A stretch of DNA of 38,158 nucleotides, taken from the NCBI GenBank assembly GCA_019117065.1, contig DXAK01000023.1:1-38158 (forward strand). Direction: 5' to 3'. The stretch is from Candidatus Mediterraneibacter pullicola. GTDB lineage: Bacteria > Bacillota > Clostridia > Lachnospirales > Lachnospiraceae. The notes under the pieces are model-generated. The model was not told where the DNA came from. It did not search any database and was given only the letters and a program-made list of their open reading frames with translations. Shown here in pieces: positions 24,639-32,985 of this stretch (positions are counted from its first letter, which is position 1; each line of letters starts with the position of its first letter). Made by a program: the position numbers and the translations under genes.

Positions 24639-26564
24639 TCACAGTTTTTTTACAAACAACGCGCGTATGGCATTTAGCACCGCGATAATCATTACCCCTA
24701 CATCTGCGAAAATCGCCATCCACATATTCGCAATACCGACCGCGCCTAATAACAGGAAGATAATCTTGATGCCAATGGAGAACCAAATATTCTGGTACAC
24801 AATACGCAGGCATTTTCTTGAGATACGGATCGCCTTCACAATCTTGAGTGGATCGTCATCCATGAGAACCACATCCGCCGCCTCGATTGCCGCGTCCGAG
24901 CCCATGGCACCCATCGCGATACCGATATCCGCCCGGGAAAGTACCGGCGCGTCGTTAATCCCGTCTCCCACAAATGCAAGCTTTGCCTTCTCCGGCTTCT
25001 GTTCCAGAAGTTCCTCTACCTTTGCCACCTTATCCTCCGGGAGCAGCCCACTGTACATCTGATCAATATTCAGCTGCTTTGCCACATGCTCCGCCACTTT
25101 CTCCGTATCGCCAGTGAGCATGACTGTGCGTTCCACGCCAGAGTGTTTCAGGGCTTTCACCGCTTCCTCCGCGTGAGGTTTGATTACATCTGAAATCACG
25201 ATATGCCCGGCATATTCTCCATCGATCGCCATATGGATGATCGTTCCTGCCCGGTGGCAGTCAATATACGGGACGCCAAGCTTTCGCATCAGCTTATCAT
25301 TGCCTGCTGCCACAAAAGTACCGTCCACCTTTGCAGTCACTCCGTTCCCGCTGATCTCTTCAATATCCGTCACACGGGTCCGGTCTAATTCTTTTCCGTA
25401 AGCGCGCTGCAAACTCCTGCTGATAGGATGGGACGAAGCGCTCTCCGCGAGAGCCGCATACTCCAAGAGCCGCTGTTCCTCCATCTTGCTGTGATGAACC
25501 GCATCTACCTCAAAAACTCCTTGAGTCAGCGTCCCTGTCTTATCAAACACAACATATTTGGTCTGGGCAAGGGTCTCCATATAATTGGAACCTTTGATAA
25601 GTACGCCCGCGTTGCTGGCGCCGCCAATGCCCGCGAAAAAACTTAACGGAATGCTGATCACAAGGGCGCACGGACAGCTTATGACAAGGAATGTAAGCGC
25701 CCTTTCCACCCATGTCCCCCAGTCCGCAGCAACCCCCATCCCCAGCATCCGCACAAGGGGCGGAATCACCGCAAGAGCAACAGCGCTGTAAACGACTGCA
25801 GGCGTGTAGATACGGGCAAACTTTGTGATAAACTCTTCGGATTTTGATTTTCTGGAACTTGCGTTTTCCACCAGATCCAGTATCCTAGACACCGTAGATT
25901 CCCCAAATTCTTTTGTCGTGCGGATCTTCAGTACGCCTGTCATATTGATACATCCGCTTAAGATTTCATCGCCTTTAGCCGTTTCTCTGGGCATGCTCTC
26001 CCCGGTCAGGGCGCTTGTGTTTAACATGGAAGTCCCGCTAAGGACAATCCCGTCAATGGGCACTTTCTCACCGGGCTGTACCACAATCGTAGAGCCAATC
26101 TCCACCTCATCCGGATCTACCTTGTTAAGCCTGCCGTCCGATTCAATATTTGCGTAATCTGGACGGATATCCATCAACTCACTGATATTCCTGCGGCTTT
26201 TTCCTACCGCATAGCTTTGAAACCACTCGCCCACCTGATAGAACAGCATAACCGCAACTGCCTCTGTATAGTCGCCGCCTTCCTGCCCCGCCATAAGCCC
26301 AACATTTCCGAAAAGACCATCGTCATACGCCGCGATGGCAAATGCGCCGATGGTGGCAATCGCCATCAGAAGATTCTCGTCAAAGGGCTGCCGGTTTTTA
26401 ATTCCTTTGAATGCTTTTATCAAAATGTCATAGCCGATCACAAGGTACGGGATAAAATAACAGAGAAATCTTGCCGCTCCTTGGACGAGAAGAAAATGAA
26501 GTCCTATCAGAAGCACCGTCGCCAACAAAATGCGGACGAGCATCTTTTTCTGTTTTTTACTCAT
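24639..26564 (-). CDS. Heavy-metal P1B-type ATPase (Zn/Cd/Pb efflux, CadA/ZntA-like)
   Basis: This 641-residue membrane pump exports divalent metal ions using ATP. The ion-path motif SCPCALV (near residue 296), phosphorylation site DKTGTLT (near 340), SSHPIS, and the GDGINDAPVLSRADIG hinge are all visible. The Asp in the last membrane pair (IFADVGVMIIAVLNAIR) fits the P1B-2 zinc/cadmium/lead group rather than copper pumps. It lacks the usual N-terminal metal-binding domain; that role is taken by the separate 72-residue HMA protein just upstream. AAGGAAGG precedes the ATG. Divergent ArsR-type regulator nearby. The physiological metal is not certain. Confidence 0.92.
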   Translation of the reverse strand: MSKKQKKMLVRILLATVLLIGLHFLLVQGAARFLCYFIPYLVIGYDILIKAFKGIKNRQPFDENLLMAIATIGAFAIAAYDDGLFGNVGLMAGQEGGDYTEAVAVMLFYQVGEWFQSYAVGKSRRNISELMDIRPDYANIESDGRLNKVDPDEVEIGSTIVVQPGEKVPIDGIVLSGTSMLNTSALTGESMPRETAKGDEILSGCINMTGVLKIRTTKEFGESTVSRILDLVENASSRKSKSEEFITKFARIYTPAVVYSAVALAVIPPLVRMLGMGVAADWGTWVERALTFLVISCPCALVISIPLSFFAGIGGASNAGVLIKGSNYMETLAQTKYVVFDKTGTLTQGVFEVDAVHHSKMEEQRLLEYAALAESASSHPISRSLQRAYGKELDRTRVTDIEEISGNGVTAKVDGTFVAAGNDKLMRKLGVPYIDCHRAGTIIHMAIDGEYAGHIVISDVIKPHAEEAVKALKHSGVERTVMLTGDTEKVAEHVAKQLNIDQMYSGLLPEDKVAKVEELLEQKPEKAKLAFVGDGINDAPVLSRADIGIAMGAMGSDAAIEAADVVLMDDDPLKIVKAIRISRKCLRIVYQNIWFSIGIKIIFLLLGAVGIANMWMAIFADVGVMIIAVLNAIRALFVKKL

Positions 26565-26596
26565 AATGCCACCTTCCTTTGAAATAATCTGCTCTC

Positions 26597-26815
26597 TTAC
26601 AGGAAAATTTCACAGTCGTCCTCTACTTTTTTACAATTCTTAAGGACTTCTCTCATGACTGCTTTCGCGTCCTTTCCTTCCTCGAACTCCACATTCATTT
26701 TTAATGTCATGAAATTCACTGTTGCATCTTTAACACCAGCAGTATTTTTCGCGGCCTGCTCCATTTTATTCGCACAGTTTGCACAATCAACATCAATTTT
26801 ATATGTCTTTTTCAT
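26597..26815 (-). CDS. Stand-alone heavy-metal-associated (HMA) domain metallochaperone
   Basis: This 72-residue protein is a single HMA fold. The metal-binding pair is DCANCANK (Cys11 and Cys14), the GMTCxxC equivalent, and a second feature is the Cys-containing C-terminus (NCKKVEDDCEIF), which could add ligands. It sits 32 bp upstream of a P-type ATPase that lacks an HMA domain, so it looks like a detached metal-binding domain working in trans. AAAGGAG lies well before the ATG. It is transcribed from the shared divergent promoter region at 26834-26890. Confidence 0.92.
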   Translation of the reverse strand: MKKTYKIDVDCANCANKMEQAAKNTAGVKDATVNFMTLKMNVEFEEGKDAKAVMREVLKNCKKVEDDCEIFL

Positions 26816-26833
26816 AAGTCATTCTCCTTTTTA

Positions 26834-26890
26834 ATTAAATAATTATTTAATCGTTGACTATACTGTACTCCTTACAGTATAATTAGTCAA
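26834..26890. promoter_or_regulatory. Divergent promoter-operator region of the metal efflux locus
   Basis: Two palindromes adjoin. ATTAAATAATTATTTAAT (26834-26851) is a perfect 18-bp palindrome of the kind bound by ArsR/SmtB proteins. TTGACTA...TAGTCAA with inner TACTGTA...TACAGTA spans 26854-26890. The plus promoter is TTGACT (26854-26859), an 18-bp spacer and TATAAT (26878-26883). A minus promoter can be read as TTGACT (26890-26885), 17 bp and TACAGT (26867-26862). The two promoters thus overlap face to face inside the operator. Confidence 0.7.
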
Positions 26891-26951
26891 TAGAGGCACG
26901 GACAGTTTTTCTGTTCGGGAGAAAAATGTTTCTGATTGGAGTAATTGTGAT

Positions 26952-27725
26952 ATGATTGAAAACCATATAGACACAGCCAAGGTTATGAAAACGCTGCCCC
27001 ACAACCACGGCCATAAAAACGAAGAACAGATCATGGAGCACCTTCCGGGCGAACAGGAAATCTCCGGTGTGTCTGAAGCCATGAAACAGCTGGGAGATCC
27101 GAGCCGCCTTCGTATCTTCTGGCTTCTGTGCCACTGCGAAGAATGTGTAGTTAACATCGCCGCCATCGTGGGCATGACTAGTCCCGCTGTCTCCCATCAT
27201 CTCCGTCTTCTTAAAGGAAGCGGGCTTATCGTAAGCAGGCGGGAAGGAAAAGAAATGTATTATCGCACGGCGGATACCGAACTAGCGCAGGCACTCCATC
27301 TTATTATAGAAAAGATCGGAAAGATTACCTGTCCCCATCCCGCAGGAGAAGCCTCTCCTAATCCATCGGATAAAGAATCCTCCCCCGGCAGCAGAGACTC
27401 CGGACAGGAAGAGGTCATCCGGGAAATCCATGATCTCATAACTGGAAACCTGCAGACACGTTATACGATTGAAGAGCTCTCCCGGAAGTATCTGGTCAAT
27501 ACCTCCACCCTAAAAACCCTGTTTAAATCCGTATACGGCATGCCTATCGCCGCCTATATGAAGCAGTACCGCATCAGCCGTGCCGCCCAACTGCTCCGTG
27601 ATACAACGCACAGCATCGCCTCGGTCGCCGCTTCCGTAGGGTACGAAAGCCAGAGCAAGTTTACGGCGGCATTCAAAGACATCATGAAAATGCTGCCTAC
27701 GGATTACCGTAGACAGCATCGTTAA
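26952..27725 (+). CDS. ArsR/SmtB-family repressor fused to an AraC-type DNA-binding domain
   Basis: A 257-residue protein with two DNA-binding modules. Residues about 35-125 are an ArsR/SmtB winged helix (KQLGDPSRLRIFWLL, TSPAVSHHLRLLKGSGLI) with Cys60, Cys62 and Cys65 in CHCEEC at the position of the alpha-3 metal site, plus a His-rich N-terminus (HNHGHKN). Residues about 155-257 are an AraC-type double helix-turn-helix (YTIEELSRKYLVNTSTL, ASVAASVGYESQSKFTAAF). A Pro/Ser-rich linker joins them. It probably senses zinc/cadmium and controls the divergent HMA-ATPase genes and itself. The fusion is unusual. Start at 26952 with TTGGAG about 10 nt before. Confidence 0.85.
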   Translation: MIENHIDTAKVMKTLPHNHGHKNEEQIMEHLPGEQEISGVSEAMKQLGDPSRLRIFWLLCHCEECVVNIAAIVGMTSPAVSHHLRLLKGSGLIVSRREGKEMYYRTADTELAQALHLIIEKIGKITCPHPAGEASPNPSDKESSPGSRDSGQEEVIREIHDLITGNLQTRYTIEELSRKYLVNTSTLKTLFKSVYGMPIAAYMKQYRISRAAQLLRDTTHSIASVAASVGYESQSKFTAAFKDIMKMLPTDYRRQHR

Positions 27726-27751
27726 AAATACACCGCTATCAGTTATCTCTT

Positions 27752-29275
27752 TCATGACTTATTATCTGTGCGGCTTATACCTCCCCTGTACGGCCGTCCC
27801 CGGTAATCCCCGGTATGCTCTCCCCTAGGGCCGCGCGCCTGATTGCGGCTCCCTCCCATGCGGGAATGTGAAGCAGAATACTGCCGGACGCCTCGTTGCG
27901 CCTGTCTGCGGCGTCTTGCCCGCTCCATCCGCATTTTCCTGCGTTTCGCAAGCTTATAGCGAAGATACACATACAAGATTACAAACAGCAGAATGATTCC
28001 CGCCGCTATGCCAATCACAATTTTGGCTGCCAACGGAAGCCCTCCTTTGCTGTTCTGTCCTTTATCTGACGTGCCCGTCCCTGTGATCTCCGGCGTAAGA
28101 CTGTATCCAGTCTCTTCCTTCACGTATTCCTCTGTGAGCTTCACCGCCGCGCTTCCTACGTTCTGTCCCTGATAAGTATATGTCACTGTGCCGGCTGCCT
28201 TCGTTTTATCAGTGACGGTGATCTTAGCCCTAACTGAAGAAAAGTCCGCGCCTGACGGGAGTACGATATAAGCGTTTTCATCCTCATAAGAACTGATCCC
28301 TGCTGCCTTCTCCTGATCATTCAAAGGTACTTTTACAAAATTAGCAAACGCATAATCAAACATCGCCCTCGTGTCTATGTAGGCGTCATTTCCGTAATCA
28401 CGGAGTACCACCGCGGCAAGCGGAAGATTTCCATCGTCTGCCATCGTCACAAGCGTCGTCCGCGCCTGATCCGTGTACCCGGTCTTTCCGCCGGTGCAGT
28501 ATTCATAGTAATTGGCGTTCTGAGGCCAAAGCATTTTGTGATTCTGCTGAAACGTCCTCGTCTCACCCACCAGATTCGTCGTTCCAATAGTATAATTCAG
28601 CGTCTGGACAACGGTACGGAATTCTTCAAACTGATATACTTTTGAGGCGATCAGCGCCATGTCGTGAGCAGTTGTATAATGCTGCTCATCATGAAGGCCA
28701 TTTGCGTTCACCCAGTGGGATCCTGTGCAGCCGATCTCTTCCGCCCTATCGTTCATTTTCTGGATAAAGGTGTCGAATCCCCCGCCTGTAAGCTTTCCTA
28801 CACTCTCCGCAATAGCGTAAGACACTTCATTTGCCGAAGCCAAAAGCATGCCGTAAAGAGCGTCATTCATACTCAGGATCTCGCCCGGCGTCATGCCGAT
28901 GCTAGCGTCCCCGTATTCCAGAAAGGAAACACTGTCCTCCGAAAAATATACCTCGTCCTCAAGGCTTGCGTTTTCCAGCGCCACCAGCGCCGTCATAAGT
29001 TTTGTAATACTCGCAGGATAATGCCGTTCATCCGGCTTTTTCGCATATAACACAGCCCCGCTGTTCATATCCATCACAATCGCAGAATTTCCATATACCT
29101 GCGGTCCCTTCGGCCAGCCTTCAATATTATTCGTATCCGGCACAACCTCATAAGACGCCGCTCTCTCCGCTTCCCGCGCCTCCATCTCCTCGTCCGCATA
29201 GGCTGTTCCGGCTGATGCCAGAAGCACCGTTGTCATAAGAACCGCGGAAGCAATACGTTTTATGGCAGCTTTCAT
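27752..29275 (-). CDS. dacF: D-alanyl-D-alanine carboxypeptidase (DacF/PBP5 type)
   Basis: A 507-residue penicillin-binding protein that trims the terminal D-Ala from peptidoglycan stem peptides. A signal peptide covers about 1-27 (AYA-DEE). The serine peptidase motifs are SITK (catalytic Ser89, Lys92), SAN (147-149) and KTG (264-266). A C-terminal beta-rich domain precedes a membrane segment (about 418-440), followed by a long, very basic Arg-rich cytoplasmic tail of about 65 residues, longer than in usual class members. GGAGGGG precedes the ATG. Promoter at 29322-29350. It converges with the ArsR-AraC gene with only 26 bp between. Housekeeping versus sporulation (dacF/dacB) role cannot be told apart. 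Confidence 0.9.
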   Translation of the reverse strand: MKAAIKRIASAVLMTTVLLASAGTAYADEEMEAREAERAASYEVVPDTNNIEGWPKGPQVYGNSAIVMDMNSGAVLYAKKPDERHYPASITKLMTALVALENASLEDEVYFSEDSVSFLEYGDASIGMTPGEILSMNDALYGMLLASANEVSYAIAESVGKLTGGGFDTFIQKMNDRAEEIGCTGSHWVNANGLHDEQHYTTAHDMALIASKVYQFEEFRTVVQTLNYTIGTTNLVGETRTFQQNHKMLWPQNANYYEYCTGGKTGYTDQARTTLVTMADDGNLPLAAVVLRDYGNDAYIDTRAMFDYAFANFVKVPLNDQEKAAGISSYEDENAYIVLPSGADFSSVRAKITVTDKTKAAGTVTYTYQGQNVGSAAVKLTEEYVKEETGYSLTPEITGTGTSDKGQNSKGGLPLAAKIVIGIAAGIILLFVILYVYLRYKLAKRRKMRMERARRRRQAQRGVRQYSASHSRMGGSRNQARGPRGEHTGDYRGRPYRGGISRTDNKS

Positions 29276-29321
29276 TTTCCCCTCCAGCTAAAACAGTAAA
29301 AAACTACTGATAATTGTCTAT

Positions 29322-29350
29322 ATTATAGTTGATTGCCAAAAGGGTTGCAA
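29322..29350 (-). promoter_or_regulatory. Sigma-A promoter of dacF
   Basis: The minus strand has TTGCAA at 29350-29345, a 17-bp spacer and TATAAT at 29327-29322, 46 bp before the start codon. Confidence 0.7.
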
Positions 29351-29388
29351 GTCGGGAAACATCACTGTTTCTCTATATAAAAAATATA

Positions 29389-30819
29389 TCAGCACAAAAT
29401 CTCTCTAGCTTCGATCCCCGCCTCCTTTGCCTCCACGCGGACGTGTGTTTTTTCCGGATAATATCTTGTCGTGAGTACATACTCCCCGCCGTTTACAAAA
29501 ACCTCCACGGAAGAGATATCGGCTAGAATCCTCACATCCGTAATCTTTTCCACCTCTACATGCCGAATCCCCCGCCCTGCAGATACGGAAGCTTTATCCT
29601 GATTGTCAAACCGCATCTCAAATCTGCCGTTCTGGTACTCAAGGATCAATTCTTGGCCCAGCACAGCACGAAAAGCGTTCTCTGTAATGCCGGATACAGC
29701 CAGATCATATGTCTGATACCCTTCCAGTTCGAATGCTTCTGTCCCATAAAGGACCTTCACACTTTGTATCTTCCGTTCTCTCATTTTCAGCTCTCTGACC
29801 GGACGTTGGCATAAGATACCGTCCTTTACATAGATTTCTCGTGGAAAGGTGAAACAGTGCTGCCATCCGTCCGCGATCGTTGGATTGGTGTACTCCTTGC
29901 AGTCCGGCATTCCCATCCATGCAATCATGATACGCCGTCCGTCATCTGTCTCAAAGCTCTGGGGGGCATAATAATCAAATCCGTAATCCCACAGACAGTA
30001 CTCTGACAGCGCATACTCTCCGCAAAGATCGCCTGCCACTGTAAAATATCCCGACTGATAGACATTTCGCTCCTCCCATACCTCGCCTTTTAATCCCTGT
30101 ACCGACGCGGAGAGTACTTTTATGCCATCCGCCTCAAAATAATCCGGGCATTCCCACATATAACCGAAAGGTTCCGCCGTACTGATACGGCTTTTAAAAG
30201 TCCAATTCACCTTATCCGCCGACGTAAAAATAATTGCCTGACCAACGTCTTCTTTCGTCCTTGCGCCTTGTATCATATAATACACGTTCCCCTCTTTCCA
30301 CACCTTCGGATCTCTCACATGAAGGCTCAAATCTGAGGGATAATCCGTGTTGCTCATAAGTTCTTTCTTCGCCCCGAAATGGATTCCATCCCTGCTGGTC
30401 ACCAGCACGGTGTTCGCCTCTCGACCAGTATTGATATAATCATAATCTTCCCTGTCCTCGAGTTTCACATTCCCCGTATAATAAAGGTACATCTCTCCGT
30501 CCTCGATAAAGGCGCACCCAGAGTAAACGCCGTGGCAGTCAAAGGGCTGATCTGGATAGAGGCTTACTCCCTCATATTCCCATCCGGCCATATCTGTACT
30601 TATGTAATGCCCCCACATCTTCACCCCTCCCTCCGGATCAAAGGGGGAATACTGGAAGAATGCGTGGTATATGCCCCCGAACTGACAAAGCCCGTTGGGA
30701 TCGTTAAGCCATCCTACAGGCGGCATCAGGTGGAACCTCTGACGGAAGCGGCCCGTATTTTCCGTTCCGTCTTCCACCATCTTTACCAGTCTTACCAGAT
30801 CTCTTGTCAATGCGTTCAT
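29389..30819 (-). CDS. scrB: Sucrose-6-phosphate hydrolase (GH32)
   Basis: This 476-residue cytosolic invertase splits sucrose-6-phosphate delivered by the PTS into glucose-6-phosphate and fructose. GH32 active-site motifs are present: GWLNDPNG (nucleophile Asp40), VRDPKVW (transition-state Asp) and the acid Glu in MWECPDYF. The C-terminal beta-sandwich follows (SSVEVFVNGGEYVLTTRYYP). AGGGAG precedes the ATG. It lies 65 bp after the sucrose PTS gene and is probably co-transcribed from the operator-controlled promoter at 32914-32942. No clear terminator follows. Confidence 0.95.
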   Translation of the reverse strand: MNALTRDLVRLVKMVEDGTENTGRFRQRFHLMPPVGWLNDPNGLCQFGGIYHAFFQYSPFDPEGGVKMWGHYISTDMAGWEYEGVSLYPDQPFDCHGVYSGCAFIEDGEMYLYYTGNVKLEDREDYDYINTGREANTVLVTSRDGIHFGAKKELMSNTDYPSDLSLHVRDPKVWKEGNVYYMIQGARTKEDVGQAIIFTSADKVNWTFKSRISTAEPFGYMWECPDYFEADGIKVLSASVQGLKGEVWEERNVYQSGYFTVAGDLCGEYALSEYCLWDYGFDYYAPQSFETDDGRRIMIAWMGMPDCKEYTNPTIADGWQHCFTFPREIYVKDGILCQRPVRELKMRERKIQSVKVLYGTEAFELEGYQTYDLAVSGITENAFRAVLGQELILEYQNGRFEMRFDNQDKASVSAGRGIRHVEVEKITDVRILADISSVEVFVNGGEYVLTTRYYPEKTHVRVEAKEAGIEAREILC

Positions 30820-30884
30820 GCTCTATCTCCCTGCTTTTTAATCTTTTCCATACTGTTTCCCACTGCGTGTTTTAACCAGCAGTG

Positions 30885-32828
30885 TTATTTTTTTACCGTC
30901 ATAACCGCCGTCTCTGTGCCCACTTCCTTGGGTTCTGATTTATTTACTTTGGAATACTGATCCGCGTTAGTTAGAATAACCATTGTAGTCACCGGATAGC
31001 CTGCGGCTTTGACCACATCCAAGTCTGCTTCAATCAGCACATCCCCTGCGCGGACTACGTCTCCGTCAGACACCTTCTTTGTGAAGCCTTTTCCTTCCAG
31101 CTTCACTGTATCGACGCCTACATGGATCAGCAGCTCTCCGCCGCTCTTTGTTGCAAGACACACCGCGTGTCCTGTCTCAAATATATTGATAATCTCGCCG
31201 TCGCAGGGCGCTACGATTCTGCCATTCTCAGGCTCCACCGCTACAGTTGCTCCGAGCATCTCAGATGCAAAGGTCTCGTCACTGACCTCTGACAGACGAA
31301 TGATCCGTCCCTTTACTGGGCTGTTTAAAACTTCTTCTGTCATACCTGACGCGCCGTTTTCGGCTGTATTTTCCACTGTATCTGACGGCGTGTTTTCCCC
31401 GGCTCTGGCCGCGCTTCCAGCTACTGCAGCCGTAGACACTGTCTCTTCTTTCTTATCTTTATAGATCACAAAGGAGATGATAAATGCAACGCATACTGAG
31501 ATCGCCATCTCGATGATGTACTGTACCGGTCTCTCAAGGCAGAGCAAAACTCCGAAGATACCCGTAACCCCAGTTCCTTTTGCTCCCAGATGTACGAGAG
31601 ACGCATACAGCGCTCCACATCCTCCACCGATACATCCTGCGATAAATGGTTTGAAGAACCGTAAGTTCACACCGAAGATTGCCGGCTCTGTGATTCCCAT
31701 AAATGCACTTAAAGATGAAGGAAGCGCAAGTGATTTGATCTTTTTATCTCTGGATTTTAATGCCACCGCAAGAGCCGCCGCGCCCTGAGCCACATTTGCC
31801 GCGCTCGCCAGCGGGAGCCAGTATGTATATCCGTACTGAGCGATCTGTCCGATATCAATAGCTGTATACATCTGATGGATACCTGTCACAACAGTCGGGG
31901 CGTACAGACCTCCCATGATCAGGCTTCCGATACCTAACGGAAGAGTAAGCAGCCATTGGATGCCTCCAAGCACCGCGTTCTCAGCCCACACAAATATGGG
32001 ACCAATGATGGATAAGGTGAGATAGCCTGTTACAAACACACTGACAAGCGGGGTTACAAACAGATCTAACACCTCCGGCACGATCTTGTGCAGCTTCTTC
32101 TCAATTGCTGAGAGCACCCACACTGCGATAACAACCGGGATGACGTGTCCCTGATATCCCACCATATCGATATCATAAAGACCGAAGAATACTGATTGTG
32201 TCTGCTGCACTCCTTCTGTCGCCACAGTGTACGCGTTCTGGAGCGCTGGATTGATCATAATCATACCGATAACCGCTCCCAGATACGGGTTCGCGCCAAA
32301 GGCTTTCGCCGCGGAGAACGCGATCAGGATCTGTAAGAACGTATAAGCCGTGTTGCTGAACAGGTTGGCAAACATATAGATGGAACTGCTTGTGTCCATG
32401 CTGATAAATCCATTGTTTATCATAAAGTCCAGAGAATTCATGATACCCATGAGGAAACCGCTTGCCACGATTGCTGGAATAATCGGCACGAAAATATCTC
32501 CCAAGAGCTTTATGGCCCGCATAAAGATATTTTGCTTCTGTGTCGCCGCTTCCTTGGCCTCAGCTTTGGAGCTGGCCGTGATCCCTGCCAGCGAGATAAA
32601 CTGGTCAAACACTTTATTGACTGTCCCTGTCCCAAGGATGATCTGAAGCTGACCGGACGCTTCAAACACGCCCTTTACCCCTTCAATATTCTCGATCGCT
32701 CCTTTGTCCGTCTTGCTGTTGTCCGCAATTACAAGACGAAGCCTTGTTGCACAGTGCGCGGCAGAGACAATGTTCTTGTTCCCGCCCACTTTTTCAAGGA
32801 TTTCTTTCGCGGTTTTTCTGTAATCCAT
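30885..32828 (-). CDS. scrA: Sucrose-type PTS transporter, fused EIIBCA
   Basis: This 647-residue membrane transporter takes up and phosphorylates a sugar, most likely sucrose. The IIB domain comes first (phospho-Cys26 in AHCATRLRL). The IIC membrane domain spans about 105-455 with LPSSLSAFMGITEPAIFGVN, the sugar-site signature. After an Ala/Glu-rich linker, the glucose-type IIA domain holds the phospho-His near residue 569 (LLIHVGVDTVKLEG). Substrate is inferred from the scrB and scrR neighbours; trehalose or other glucosides use close relatives. AAAGGAGAG precedes the ATG. A fused IIA means no separate IIA protein is needed. Confidence 0.95.
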   Translation of the reverse strand: MDYRKTAKEILEKVGGNKNIVSAAHCATRLRLVIADNSKTDKGAIENIEGVKGVFEASGQLQIILGTGTVNKVFDQFISLAGITASSKAEAKEAATQKQNIFMRAIKLLGDIFVPIIPAIVASGFLMGIMNSLDFMINNGFISMDTSSSIYMFANLFSNTAYTFLQILIAFSAAKAFGANPYLGAVIGMIMINPALQNAYTVATEGVQQTQSVFFGLYDIDMVGYQGHVIPVVIAVWVLSAIEKKLHKIVPEVLDLFVTPLVSVFVTGYLTLSIIGPIFVWAENAVLGGIQWLLTLPLGIGSLIMGGLYAPTVVTGIHQMYTAIDIGQIAQYGYTYWLPLASAANVAQGAAALAVALKSRDKKIKSLALPSSLSAFMGITEPAIFGVNLRFFKPFIAGCIGGGCGALYASLVHLGAKGTGVTGIFGVLLCLERPVQYIIEMAISVCVAFIISFVIYKDKKEETVSTAAVAGSAARAGENTPSDTVENTAENGASGMTEEVLNSPVKGRIIRLSEVSDETFASEMLGATVAVEPENGRIVAPCDGEIINIFETGHAVCLATKSGGELLIHVGVDTVKLEGKGFTKKVSDGDVVRAGDVLIEADLDVVKAAGYPVTTMVILTNADQYSKVNKSEPKEVGTETAVMTVKK

Positions 32829-32884
32829 ATTATCTCTCCTTTCCTTTTAATACGTTGACTTTTCACATGAAATCTTTATTTTTA

Positions 32885-32898
32885 TGTAATCGATTTCA
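32885..32898 (-). promoter_or_regulatory. LacI-family operator (probable ScrR site)
   Basis: TGTAATCGATTTCA is a palindrome centred on CG with one mismatched pair, the form bound by LacI/GalR proteins. It lies just downstream of the -10 of the scr promoter, so bound repressor would block transcription start or elongation. Confidence 0.7.
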
Positions 32899-32913
32899 TA
32901 TTTTCTATATAAA

Positions 32914-32942
32914 ATAATATCGGTAAAAACGGCATTTGTAAA
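32914..32942 (-). promoter_or_regulatory. Promoter of the scrA-scrB operon
   Basis: The minus strand has TTTACA at 32942-32937, a 17-bp spacer and TATTAT at 32919-32914. It overlaps the inverted repeat at 32916-32963 that can terminate the scrR transcript. Confidence 0.65.
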
Positions 32943-32963
32943 GTCGGCATTTTTACCGATATT
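32916..32963 (-). terminator. Inverted repeat after scrR
   Basis: A 14-bp perfect stem AATATCGGTAAAAA / TTTTTACCGATATT with a 20-nt loop is followed on the minus strand by ATTTTAT. It lies between the scrR stop and scrA and would limit read-through. The scr promoter is embedded in it. Confidence 0.55.
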
Positions 32964-32985
32964 CAAGATATGAATTTGTGCAAAT

